DNA of 64,000 nt from JADCGM01 sp943370355 (lineage in GTDB: Bacteria > Pseudomonadota > Alphaproteobacteria > Sphingomonadales > Sphingomonadaceae): positions 186,001 to 250,000 of the forward strand of contig CALRQP020000001.1 in NCBI GenBank assembly GCA_943370355.1, read 5' to 3'. Numbering within the stretch: position 1 is the first letter of the stretch; every line of letters begins with the position of its first letter. The notes below the pieces were generated by a model. That model did no database searches and was not told the origin of the DNA. It worked only from the letters and a program-made list of their open reading frames with translations. The position numbers and the translations under genes are program-made. Positions 33,395 to 40,767 of this stretch are shown piece after piece.

Positions 33395-33640
33395 ATGTTT
33401 AACACGACAAGCCTCCTCATCGTCAGCCTCTCCAGCCTCTCGGGCCTGGCGCTGATCGCCCTGGCTGCGGCCTGGGGGTTCCGCTCCTGGCTCGACCTCA
33501 AACGCTGCGAGCTGGTGTCCGGTACGACGGAGATACGCACCAAGGACGGCGTACCCGCCATCGGCAACCGCATCGAACTGGCCGACCTGCGCGAGCGCGT
33601 GAAGAAGCTGGAAGCCATCGCGGCAGGGGTGGATATCTAA
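33395..33640 (+). CDS. PspB-like small membrane protein, paralog 5 of 5 (shortened tail)
   Basis: The protein has 81 residues. A transmembrane helix spans about 8-30 (IVSLSSLSGLALIALAAAWGF). A polar region (DLKRCELVSGTTEIRTKDG) follows, then a coiled coil RIELADLRERVKKLEAIAAG. It stops just where the others continue with the TD..R..EI..L signature, so it is the most reduced member. It starts 27 bp after paralog 4 and is the last gene of the inferred psp operon. Confidence 0.7.
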   Translation: MFNTTSLLIVSLSSLSGLALIALAAAWGFRSWLDLKRCELVSGTTEIRTKDGVPAIGNRIELADLRERVKKLEAIAAGVDI

Positions 33641-33683
33641 TTCCCCCCTCCCTTGCGGGGAGCGGGGCTGTTATGGCCCCCCG

Positions 33684-34091
33684 ATGCGCCCCTTTTCCGA
33701 CATTGCCGAAGAATTCGAACTGCTCGATGACCGCGACGAGCGGTACCGGCTGCTGATCGACCTCGGCCGCGACCTCGAGCCGATGCCGGCAGCGCTCAAG
33801 ACCGACGCGACCCGGGTACGCGGTTGCTCGGCGAACGTCTGGGTCTATCCGACCGAAGCCGGCGGCACGCTGCACTTCCTCGCCGACAGCGACGCCGCGA
33901 TCACCAAGGGCATTGTCGCACTGATCGTCAGCCTCGTGCAGGACCGCCCCGCCGCCGAAGTGGCCGCACTCGACATCAAAAGCGAACTCGCGCCCTTCAA
34001 CCTCGCCAGCCAGCTGTCCTCGAACCGCACCCAGGGCATTCCCAACATGATCGAGCTGATCCGCTCGACGGCGGCGCGGCTTGCCGCATGA
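33684..34091 (+). CDS. sufE: SufE family cysteine-desulfurase sulfur acceptor
   Basis: SufE takes persulfide sulfur from SufS and stimulates Fe-S cluster assembly. The protein has 135 residues. The active cysteine is Cys48 in TRVRGCSANVW. The conserved DRDERYRLLIDLGRDLEPMP start and a later GIPNMIELIRS tail are present. No suf operon is adjacent, which is common for stand-alone SufE in alphaproteobacteria. The stop overlaps the next gene (ATGA). Confidence 0.9.
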   Translation: MRPFSDIAEEFELLDDRDERYRLLIDLGRDLEPMPAALKTDATRVRGCSANVWVYPTEAGGTLHFLADSDAAITKGIVALIVSLVQDRPAAEVAALDIKSELAPFNLASQLSSNRTQGIPNMIELIRSTAARLAA

Positions 34092-34534
34092 GCGAGGAGG
34101 CCGAGTCCGCCCGGCAGCAGCGTTTCATCGGCCGCTTCATGGAAAATGTGCCGCATCTTAAGCAGCTCGGCATCTCCTATGTCGCGCACGGCCCCGGCTG
34201 GGCCCAGCTCGAAATGCCCTATGCGCCGCACCTCGTCGCCTATCCCGACAATGGCGTGGTCGCGTCGGGCGCGATTTTCACGCTGATGGATTCGACTGCC
34301 GGTTTCTCGGTGTTCACCGCGCAGACGCATTGGGCGCCGCATGCAACGCTCGACCTGCGGCTCGACTATCTGCGCCCCGCCGAGCCCGGCAAGACCGTCA
34401 CCGGCCGCGCCGAGGTGACCAAGATCGGCCGCTCGGTCGCCTTCGTTCGCGGCATCGCGCATGATGGCGACCCCGACCACCCGATCGCGCGCATGACCGG
34501 CACTTTCATGTTCACTGCAGGCTCCAAGGCATGA
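34088..34534 (+). CDS. PaaI-type hotdog-fold thioesterase
   Basis: The protein has 148 residues. Hotdog features are visible: VASGAIFTLMDSTAGFSVFT in the central helix region, ATLDLRLDYLRPAEPGKTV and a terminal beta strand with GTFMFTAG. The usual PaaI motif HGG is replaced by ASGAI, and Asp in LMDSTAG remains as the likely catalytic residue. Substrates are acyl-CoA esters, not identified. It starts in an ATGA overlap with sufE and ends in one with the second thioesterase. Confidence 0.85.
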   Translation: MSEEAESARQQRFIGRFMENVPHLKQLGISYVAHGPGWAQLEMPYAPHLVAYPDNGVVASGAIFTLMDSTAGFSVFTAQTHWAPHATLDLRLDYLRPAEPGKTVTGRAEVTKIGRSVAFVRGIAHDGDPDHPIARMTGTFMFTAGSKA

Positions 34535-34971
34535 TCTTCGACGATCTCGCCGCAGCCCTGCGCGCCGCCGACTCCGGTGCATTCCGTGGCCTGCCCTATG
34601 CCGAGACGCTCGGCCTGCACTTCGAGAAAGGCGCGAGCGGCCTCGTCATCGTCATGCCCTGGTCCGACAGCCTCGTCGGCTCCCCGATGCCGCCGCGACT
34701 GCATGGCGGCGCGGTCGCCGGGCTGCTCGAAATCACCGCAATCGCCGCACTGCTGCTGGCATTGCCGGAGGGCAAGCCGGTCCCGGGCTTGAAGCCCATC
34801 ACCGTCACCGTCGACTATCTGCGCGCCGGCGCGCCCGCTCCGACCTACGCCGCCGCGACGATTTCCCGCCTTGGCCGCCGCGTCGCGAACCTGCGCGCCG
34901 AGGCTTGGCAAGACGACCGTTCCAAACCCATCGCCGGGGCGCATATGAACGTCATGCTGGCCCGCGACTGA
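34531..34971 (+). CDS. PaaI-type hotdog-fold thioesterase (second copy)
   Basis: The protein has 146 residues. The hotdog motif PRLHGGAVAGLLEITAIAALL is intact, with HGG and a Glu in place of the Asp found in the preceding paralog. ITVTVDYLRAGAP and ISRLGRRVANLRAEAWQ follow. It is coupled to the preceding thioesterase by a 4-bp overlap, so sufE and the two thioesterases are one unit. Adjacent divergent paralogs of this kind may form a heteromeric enzyme. Confidence 0.85.
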   Translation: MIFDDLAAALRAADSGAFRGLPYAETLGLHFEKGASGLVIVMPWSDSLVGSPMPPRLHGGAVAGLLEITAIAALLLALPEGKPVPGLKPITVTVDYLRAGAPAPTYAAATISRLGRRVANLRAEAWQDDRSKPIAGAHMNVMLARD

Positions 34972-34974
34972 GCG

Positions 34975-36030
34975 TCAGGGGACGGCCGGGGGCTCGTCGG
35001 GCTCTTTGTCGGTTGCGAAGAAGGTGTCCGCTCGCTCTGACAACCAATGTGCAACGCGATCGGAAAACATGCCTGCAAGCACGCTGACCGCCGAGAAGGC
35101 CATGAAATTGGCTTTCCCTTCGGCGAATGCACTCGCGGTGCCAAGTACGGCAGTGCCGCCGCCGAGCACGATGAACACGCACACCGCGATCAGCCCGCCG
35201 AGCATGATCCGCGCGCCATAGGAGCTTTCCGGCGACGTCATGTCGAGCGCGGTCTTCGGATAGACGATGAGCACCAGCGTGAGCAGCAGCGCGCCGAACA
35301 TCCCAGAGAAGAAGGACAGCAGGATCTGCGTGATCGATGGCGGCACGCCGACGAGGACATCGCCGCCGAGATAGGGACGGTCACGCAGGATATCGATCTC
35401 GTTGAAGGCCATGCGGATTTCTCGCGCCGACGCCCTCGGGACGTCGAGCGCCTTGATCTCACTGTCGAGTGCCTGGAGCTTGGCCATCTCAACGCGCCGG
35501 GTGCGTTCGGACTGCTGCCAGGAACGCAGCGCCTTGAATAGGTCGTCTGATGTGTCGAGCACGCCCTTGAGCTTCGCCTTCACGGCAGCCGGCGTGTCCG
35601 GGTCCTCCGCGCATTGTCGGATCGCGAACATCAGGGCTTGGTCAAGCGGCTGCTGGCTGGACAGATTGCAGACACCGATCGCCGGAGACAGGCGAAGGGA
35701 CTGCAAGGGTCCAGCCTGTTCGTTATAAACCTGCAGGCGCCATTCCGCCTCTTCGGTCGCTTTTGCCAGAGCAGCAGCCGTTTGGCGGCGTTCGATGCGG
35801 AAGGTCAGCAGTGTCGACGCAGTGCGCTGGTTCTCGATCAGCGCCGCATAGCCCGAACTATATTCGAGCTTGGGCTGCAGGTCTGACAGGCGCGCCGCGA
35901 CTTGCGACTGCGCCGCCGCTGTCATCAGCACAACGATAAAGCTGTAGGCGAGCAGGATCGAGCCGACGATCCGCCCGGTGGCGACCGCAAACGGGCGGAT
36001 CTTCGCCCAGGCGGATAATGTTTCGTCCAT
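34975..36030 (-). CDS. Unrecognised membrane protein with periplasmic helical domain
   Basis: The protein has 351 residues. A transmembrane helix at about 17-40 precedes a long helical region (about 45-225) rich in Gln, Arg and Glu, with two cysteines that could pair (GVCNLSS, IRQCAED). Three more hydrophobic helices follow: about 232-258, 272-296 and 306-322. The tail is acidic (DKEPDEPPAVP). I do not recognise the family. It is convergent with the thioesterase operon (3 bp apart) and is divergent from the thiC leader. The helical domain suggests a sensor or scaffold function, which is only a guess. Confidence 0.7.
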   Translation of the reverse strand: MDETLSAWAKIRPFAVATGRIVGSILLAYSFIVVLMTAAAQSQVAARLSDLQPKLEYSSGYAALIENQRTASTLLTFRIERRQTAAALAKATEEAEWRLQVYNEQAGPLQSLRLSPAIGVCNLSSQQPLDQALMFAIRQCAEDPDTPAAVKAKLKGVLDTSDDLFKALRSWQQSERTRRVEMAKLQALDSEIKALDVPRASAREIRMAFNEIDILRDRPYLGGDVLVGVPPSITQILLSFFSGMFGALLLTLVLIVYPKTALDMTSPESSYGARIMLGGLIAVCVFIVLGGGTAVLGTASAFAEGKANFMAFSAVSVLAGMFSDRVAHWLSERADTFFATDKEPDEPPAVP

Positions 36031-36132
36031 CGCCCAGCCCCCAACGCCTGCAGCCTGTCAGACTTGTGCCGTCCCCGCAACAGTCCGCTGGCCGCGCCTT
36101 GACTTGCCCTTGCCTGCGCCGCATCGTCCTGT

Positions 36133-36224
36133 CACCCCGGGGGGCCGCATTGGGCGGCTGAGATTGGGCACCCGCCCTGACCCGTCGAACCTGATCCGGA
36201 TGACACCGGCGTAGGGAGGGAGTG
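36133..36224 (+). promoter_or_regulatory. TPP riboswitch (THI element) upstream of thiC
   Basis: The conserved core is present: GGCTGAGATTGGGC, then CCCTGACCCGTCGAACCTGA, and TCCGGATGACACCGGCGTA followed by GGGAGGGAG. CTGAGA is the pyrimidine-sensing loop, and ACCTGAT with GGATGACACCGGCGTAGGGA is the pyrophosphate-side helix. The CAC and GTG ends close P1. It controls thiC. Confidence 0.97.
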
Positions 36225-36239
36225 CGGTATGTGCCGTCC

Positions 36240-36261
36240 TTTCTCCCCTGAAGTGGAGAAA
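36240..36261 (+). promoter_or_regulatory. Ribosome-site-sequestering hairpin of the thiC leader
   Basis: TTTCTCC (36240-36246) pairs perfectly with GGAGAAA (36255-36261) across an 8-nt loop. The second arm contains the thiC Shine-Dalgarno GGAG, 7 nt before ATG 36266. This suggests that TPP binding shuts translation initiation rather than transcription. Confidence 0.7.
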
Positions 36262-36265
36262 TATA

Positions 36266-38209
36266 ATGGCCGACATCGACGCCCGCATCGAAGCCGCCCC
36301 CGAGCCTGCGCTGACCGTGACGACTGGCCCACTGCCTGCGTCGCGCAAGGTGCATATCCCCGGCACGATCCACCCGGACGTCCGCGTGGCGATGCGCGAG
36401 ATCGACCTGCATCCGAGCGCCAACGAGCCGCCGGTGCGCGTCTATGACCCCTCCGGCCCGTTCAGCGACCCGGTGATCAAGATCGACATCGCCGCCGGTC
36501 TGCCGAAGCTGCGCGCCGCCTGGATCGCCGCCCGGGGGGACACGGAAGCCTATGACGGCCGCGAGGTGAAGCCCGAGGACAATGGCCTGACCGGCAAGCG
36601 CGACAGCGGCACCGTCAGCGAATTCCCCAATGTCGTCCGCCGCCCCCTGCGCGCCAAGCCGGGGCACAATCTTAGCCAGATGCACTACGCCAAACGCGGC
36701 ATCATCACGCCCGAAATGGAATATGTGGCGATCCGGGAAAACCTGGGCCGCGCAAGCGCGGCCCACCGTGGCGACGGCCAGGATTTCGGTGCCTCCATCC
36801 CCGATTTCGTCACCCCCGAATTCGTCCGCTCGGAAGTCGCCCGCGGCCGCGCGATCATCCCCAACAACGTCAACCATCCCGAGTCCGAGCCGATGGCGAT
36901 CGGCCGCAACTTCCTCGTCAAGATCAACGCCAATATCGGTAATTCGGCCGTCGCCTCCTCGGTCGCCGAGGAAGTCGAGAAGATGGTCTGGGCCACCCGC
37001 TGGGGTGCCGACACCGTGATGGACCTGTCGACGGGCCGCAACATCCACAACACCCGCGAGTGGATCATCCGCAACTCCGCCGTGCCGATCGGCACCGTGC
37101 CGATCTACCAGGCGCTGGAGAAAGTCGGCGGCGTCGCCGAGGACCTCAACTGGGAGATCTTCCGCGACACGCTCATCGAGCAGGCCGAGCAGGGCGTCGA
37201 CTATTTCACCATCCACGCCGGCGTGCGGCTGCCCTACATCCCGATGACCGCCAAGCGCGTCACCGGCATCGTCAGCCGCGGCGGCTCGATCATGGCGAAA
37301 TGGTGCCTGAGCCACCACCGCGAGTCCTTCCTCTACGAGCATTTCGAGGACATTTGCGATATCATGAAGGCCTATGACATCGCCTTCAGCCTCGGCGACG
37401 GCCTGCGCCCCGGCTCGATCGCCGATGCCAATGACGAAGCGCAATTCGCCGAACTGGCGACGCTCGGCGAGCTGACCAAGATCGCGTGGAAGCACGACAT
37501 CCAGACGATGATCGAAGGCCCGGGCCATGTCCCGATGCACAAGATCAAGATCAACATGGAAAAGCAGCTCGAGGCGTGCGGCGAGGCGCCCTTCTACACA
37601 TTGGGGCCGCTCACCACCGACATCGCGCCGGGTTACGATCACATCACCAGCGGCATCGGTGCCGCGATGATCGGCTGGTTCGGCTGCGCGATGCTTTGCT
37701 ACGTCACGCCGAAGGAGCATCTCGGCCTCCCCGACCGCGACGACGTCAAGGTCGGCGTCATCACCTACAAGCTCGCTGCCCACGCCGCCGACCTCGCCAA
37801 GGGCCACCCCGGCGCGCAGGAACGCGACGACGCGCTGAGCCGCGCCCGCTTCGACTTCCGCTGGCGCGACCAGTTCAACCTCAGCCTCGACCCCGAAACC
37901 GCCGAACGCTTCCACGACCAGACGCTCCCCGCCGAGGGCGCCAAGACCGCGCACTTCTGCAGCATGTGCGGCCCGAAATTCTGCTCGATGAAGATCACGG
38001 CAGAGGTGCGCGAGTTCGCGGCGAAGCAGAATCAGGACGCGACGGACTTCCTCGCCGCAAATCCGCCCCGGCACGGGGAGGGGGACCATTCGCCCCTTCC
38101 GGCGAATGGTGGAGGGGCCGCCGCCCTTGCGGCGGCGGAGGCCGGCATGGCCGCGATGAGCGAGAAGTTCCGCGAAACCGGCGGGGAGATTTACGTCGCG
38201 GCGGAGTGA
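36266..38209 (+). CDS. thiC: Phosphomethylpyrimidine synthase
   Basis: ThiC converts aminoimidazole ribotide to HMP-phosphate by a radical-SAM reaction in thiamine synthesis. The protein has 647 residues. The family blocks HYAKRGIITPEMEYVAIREN and AVPIGTVPIYQALEKVGG are intact. The C-terminal radical-SAM cysteine set is C565-X2-C568-X4-C573 (CSMCGPKFC). After it, residues about 600-625 come from an in-frame palindromic repeat that typical ThiC proteins lack. The native ending MAAMSEKFRETGGEIY is then resumed. A TPP riboswitch precedes the gene. The toxin-antitoxin pair follows 34 bp later. Confidence 0.96.
   Translation: MADIDARIEAAPEPALTVTTGPLPASRKVHIPGTIHPDVRVAMREIDLHPSANEPPVRVYDPSGPFSDPVIKIDIAAGLPKLRAAWIAARGDTEAYDGREVKPEDNGLTGKRDSGTVSEFPNVVRRPLRAKPGHNLSQMHYAKRGIITPEMEYVAIRENLGRASAAHRGDGQDFGASIPDFVTPEFVRSEVARGRAIIPNNVNHPESEPMAIGRNFLVKINANIGNSAVASSVAEEVEKMVWATRWGADTVMDLSTGRNIHNTREWIIRNSAVPIGTVPIYQALEKVGGVAEDLNWEIFRDTLIEQAEQGVDYFTIHAGVRLPYIPMTAKRVTGIVSRGGSIMAKWCLSHHRESFLYEHFEDICDIMKAYDIAFSLGDGLRPGSIADANDEAQFAELATLGELTKIAWKHDIQTMIEGPGHVPMHKIKINMEKQLEACGEAPFYTLGPLTTDIAPGYDHITSGIGAAMIGWFGCAMLCYVTPKEHLGLPDRDDVKVGVITYKLAAHAADLAKGHPGAQERDDALSRARFDFRWRDQFNLSLDPETAERFHDQTLPAEGAKTAHFCSMCGPKFCSMKITAEVREFAAKQNQDATDFLAANPPRHGEGDHSPLPANGGGAAALAAAEAGMAAMSEKFRETGGEIYVAAE
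38066..38138 (+). repeat. REP-like triple-hairpin repeat inside the thiC coding sequence
   Basis: Three hairpins lie in tandem: CCCCG-gca-CGGGG (38066-38078), perfect 10-bp arms ACCATTCGCC and GGCGAATGGT (38085-38110), and CGCCGC/GCGGCG arms around 38119-38138. The element resembles intergenic sphingomonad repeats but here keeps the thiC frame open. Confidence 0.8.
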
Positions 38210-38217
38210 TTGACTGC

Positions 38218-38237
38218 CTGTAGCCTATAGGATACAG
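38218..38237. promoter_or_regulatory. Palindromic operator of the toxin-antitoxin operon
   Basis: CTGTAGCCTATAGGATACAG reads the same on both strands except for one symmetric mismatch pair. It sits 6 bp before the toxin start, and TATAGG could be part of a -10. It is the expected place for antitoxin autorepression. Confidence 0.6.
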
Positions 38238-38243
38238 TCGATC

Positions 38244-38534
38244 ATGTTCGATGTCCGCCAGACTCCGACGTTCGCACGCTGGTACGACGGTGTGCGGGAT
38301 CGGGAGGCACGGCGTCGGATTGCGACACGAATCCTTAAGGTCCGGTCCGGATTGCTCGGGCACATCCGGACGTTCGGGAGCGTGTCCGAACTGAAGATCG
38401 ACTACGGCCCCGGCTATCGGCTCTATTTCACGATGCGGGGTCAAACCGTTGTCTGGTTGCTCTGCGGCGGCGACAAGCGGGATCAGGACCGCGATATCGC
38501 CGAAGCCAAGCGATTGGCCGCCGAATTGGAGTGA
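38244..38534 (+). CDS. RelE/HigB-like toxin (addiction-module killer)
   Basis: The protein has 96 residues. It is a RelE/ParE-fold member of the addiction-module killer type: TPTFARWYDGVRDREARRRI, ELKIDYGPGYRLYFTMRGQTVVWLLCGGDK, and AKRLAAELE. Basic residues Arg and Lys at the usual active positions (YRLYF, GDKRDQ) are retained, so it should be a functional mRNase or related inhibitor. Toxin comes first, then antitoxin, as in higBA systems. A near-perfect palindrome lies just before the start. Confidence 0.85.
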   Translation: MFDVRQTPTFARWYDGVRDREARRRIATRILKVRSGLLGHIRTFGSVSELKIDYGPGYRLYFTMRGQTVVWLLCGGDKRDQDRDIAEAKRLAAELE

Positions 38535-38539
38535 AGGCG

Positions 38540-38842
38540 ATGAGCACCAAGCTACTGCCGCTTGATCTGTCCGAGCCGTTCGACACCGCGCAGTCGCAGG
38601 CCGACCTGCTCGCCGACGCGCTCGACTCCGGCCACGCGCCCTATATCGCCCACGCGCTCGGTACGATCGCCCGCGCACGTGGCATGACCGAGATCGCCCG
38701 CGCCGCCGGTGTCAGCCGCGAAAGCCTCTACAAATCGTTGAGCGCCGACGGAAACCCCGAACTGGCGACGGTGCTTGCGGTCGCGAAGGCGCTGAACCTC
38801 AAACTGAAGTTCGAGGTGGACGAGGGCCGGGCGGCGGCGTGA
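38540..38842 (+). CDS. HigA-like addiction-module antitoxin
   Basis: The protein has 100 residues. A helix-turn-helix is visible in GTIARARGMTEIARAAGVSRESLYKSLS and continues with DGNPELATVLAVAKALNLKLKFEV, the classic antidote pattern. It should bind the toxin and the 38218-38237 palindrome. Start at ATG 38540 has GGAG 8 bases upstream; a GTG at 38531 would overlap the toxin stop by 4 bp. Confidence 0.87.
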   Translation: MSTKLLPLDLSEPFDTAQSQADLLADALDSGHAPYIAHALGTIARARGMTEIARAAGVSRESLYKSLSADGNPELATVLAVAKALNLKLKFEVDEGRAAA

Positions 38843-38896
38843 GCAACCCGGCCCGCCGCCTTCGCGGCGCGCCGACGAACACCGGGGGGTGGAGCG

Positions 38897-39316
38897 ATGT
38901 CGCAGGCCGATTTGTTCACGCTGGTTCAGGGCGTTCACGAGCAATATGCGACGCTGTTCGCGCAGATGATCAGCATCAATTTTGCGATGATCGTCGCGAT
39001 CTTCTACTTCTTGCGCCAGACCCGCCTCGGCTTCCGCATTGCCGCTTACCTCTTCTACCTGACCGGCATGCTGACGCTCACCGGCATGATGCTGCACGAG
39101 GCGAATGTGAAGGGCCTCGCGCTGGCCAGCATGGCCGCCATCCCGCCCGCCGCACGCGATCCCGTGATCGCCGGCTATCTCGCCCTGCAGCACGGCTGGC
39201 TGTTCCGCACCACCGCCGCCTTCCAGAACCTCGCGCTCTGGGTGCTGGTGATCGTGGTGGGGTATATGCTGTTCTGGTGGCGGGGTGGGGAGGGCCGTGG
39301 AGCGAGGTCAGAGTAG
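38897..39316 (+). CDS. Hypothetical three-helix membrane protein
   Basis: The protein has 139 residues and three hydrophobic segments at about 24-40, 48-65 and 108-126. A preceding soluble N-terminal helix (SQADLFTLVQGVHEQYATLF) leads into the first. No family is recognised. ATG at 38897 has GGTGGAG upstream, so expression is plausible. It lies 55 bp after the antitoxin gene and 117 bp before an AT-rich gene, within an accessory region. Confidence 0.6.
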   Translation: MSQADLFTLVQGVHEQYATLFAQMISINFAMIVAIFYFLRQTRLGFRIAAYLFYLTGMLTLTGMMLHEANVKGLALASMAAIPPAARDPVIAGYLALQHGWLFRTTAAFQNLALWVLVIVVGYMLFWWRGGEGRGARSE

Positions 39317-39433
39317 TGGACTGTCACCGATTTTGTCCTCCGATTTCTGGTGGAGGCGGAATGGCCGTTTGTTGACCGGAGCGGAAAAAAATCCGATTGA
39401 AGCGAAAGTAATAAATAAGAGTCTGCCTTCCCT

Positions 39434-40612
39434 ATGTATGCCTTCGTAGATGAGACTGGGAATACGGGCGCTAACCTTTTCGATGAAGATCAGCCTTTAT
39501 TTCTTACGGCGGCGCTTATCACGAAATCCGATTTCGACGTAGTATATGGACCTCATTTCACAAATATTTGCTCACAGGTTGGAATTAAGTCTCTACATGC
39601 CTCTGAGTTGGGATTTGGTGAAATAGAAAAAATTGCACCAGATATATTAAAAATACTGAAAAAGGCTGACGCTAGATTTTTTATATCACGAGTGGAGAAG
39701 CGATACCTGCTTGCCACCAAGATATTCGATACATTCTTTGACAGTGGCGAAAATCCGGCGGTTCCCTGGCAGACTTACAATATCCGACCACTCAGACTTA
39801 TACTTGCATTTAAGGTTGCATCCCTACTGGATGATCACATTGCAAGAATGTTCTGGTCTATGCTTATGCAGAAATCGGAAACTCAAGCACGAGCTTTGCT
39901 GCCCGAAATCTGCCAAGCTCTAATAGATCGTGTTGGCTCATTGCCGGACGCGCGCTCTCAACAGGTCATTAAAGATGCATTGGAGTGGTCTAAAGCCCAT
40001 CCAGAAGCGTTGGACTTTTACCAAGCAGGTCGCCAAGCAAAAAACGGCCACATGCCAAACATGGTCGCGTTTGCGAATCTGCTTGATGGTCTTGAATCAA
40101 TGTCCAAAAAATGGAACCGGCCTGTTCGCCTCATACGTCACGACCGACAGACCCAATTCGAGGCGACCTTGGCCGAATGGCATGAAATGATGGCTAACGC
40201 GCTACCGGACCCGATAAATTTACCGGGGGAAACAAGGGTGCTGCGTAAGGTCCATGGCTCAAACTTAGCGATTTCCGCGTCTGACGATAGTCCAGGAATT
40301 CAAGTTGCAGACTGTATTTTGTGGATATTCAAGCAATTCCTAAACGCCAAAGAAATCCCATATTACTGCGCTAAATTACTAAATTTCGCGATAAAAAGGG
40401 GTATGCAAAATGACTTCTCATTTGATGGAGTTAGTCACGCTATGCAAGAAACGTTTGGGCCGATGCTCCAAGCAGAAATGACGCCGGAGCAAATGGACCA
40501 TGCACGGGAATTGCAGAGGCGGTACGAGGAAATTCGCCTCGAAAACATGGCTGCTTATGAAAGGGATGGTCTGATGCCCTTTGAACGACAGACCATGAAT
40601 CATGAGCACTGA
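39434..40612 (+). CDS. DUF3800 domain-containing protein
   Basis: The protein has 392 residues. The DUF3800 hallmarks are the N-terminal acidic motif FVDETGNTG (Asp6, Glu7) and a C-terminal DSPGIQVADCILW with two acidic residues. Together they form an RNase H-like active site. The family is frequently found beside defence and mobile genes, and its nuclease role is presumed. The gene is strikingly AT-rich compared with everything around it, with many A/T-ending codons (ATA, AAA, TTT). That marks recent transfer. No partner defence gene is visible. Confidence 0.8.
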   Translation: MYAFVDETGNTGANLFDEDQPLFLTAALITKSDFDVVYGPHFTNICSQVGIKSLHASELGFGEIEKIAPDILKILKKADARFFISRVEKRYLLATKIFDTFFDSGENPAVPWQTYNIRPLRLILAFKVASLLDDHIARMFWSMLMQKSETQARALLPEICQALIDRVGSLPDARSQQVIKDALEWSKAHPEALDFYQAGRQAKNGHMPNMVAFANLLDGLESMSKKWNRPVRLIRHDRQTQFEATLAEWHEMMANALPDPINLPGETRVLRKVHGSNLAISASDDSPGIQVADCILWIFKQFLNAKEIPYYCAKLLNFAIKRGMQNDFSFDGVSHAMQETFGPMLQAEMTPEQMDHARELQRRYEEIRLENMAAYERDGLMPFERQTMNHEH

Positions 40613-40767
40613 AAATAGGGGGCAGGGTGAAAATTGGAGCCGATAGGCCCTATCATGTGACCATTTCGTATCTATGCGCGCATCAGTTCTAGACCTCCGC
40701 CCACGATAGCCTTGCGCCGTAATCGAACTCGACAATCCGAAGGCTAAGACCACATATTCTGGAGGGC

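Noticed and set aside
35858..38089. A 743-codon open frame on the minus strand opposite thiC
   Set aside because: It is antisense to clearly conserved thiC and the riboswitch. Its product is low-complexity and Gly/Asp/Val-rich with no motif, a GC-rich shadow.
40642..40654. Short palindrome GATAGG-C-CCTATC after the DUF3800 gene
   Set aside because: Arms of 6 bp occur by chance, and no promoter or gene start is close.
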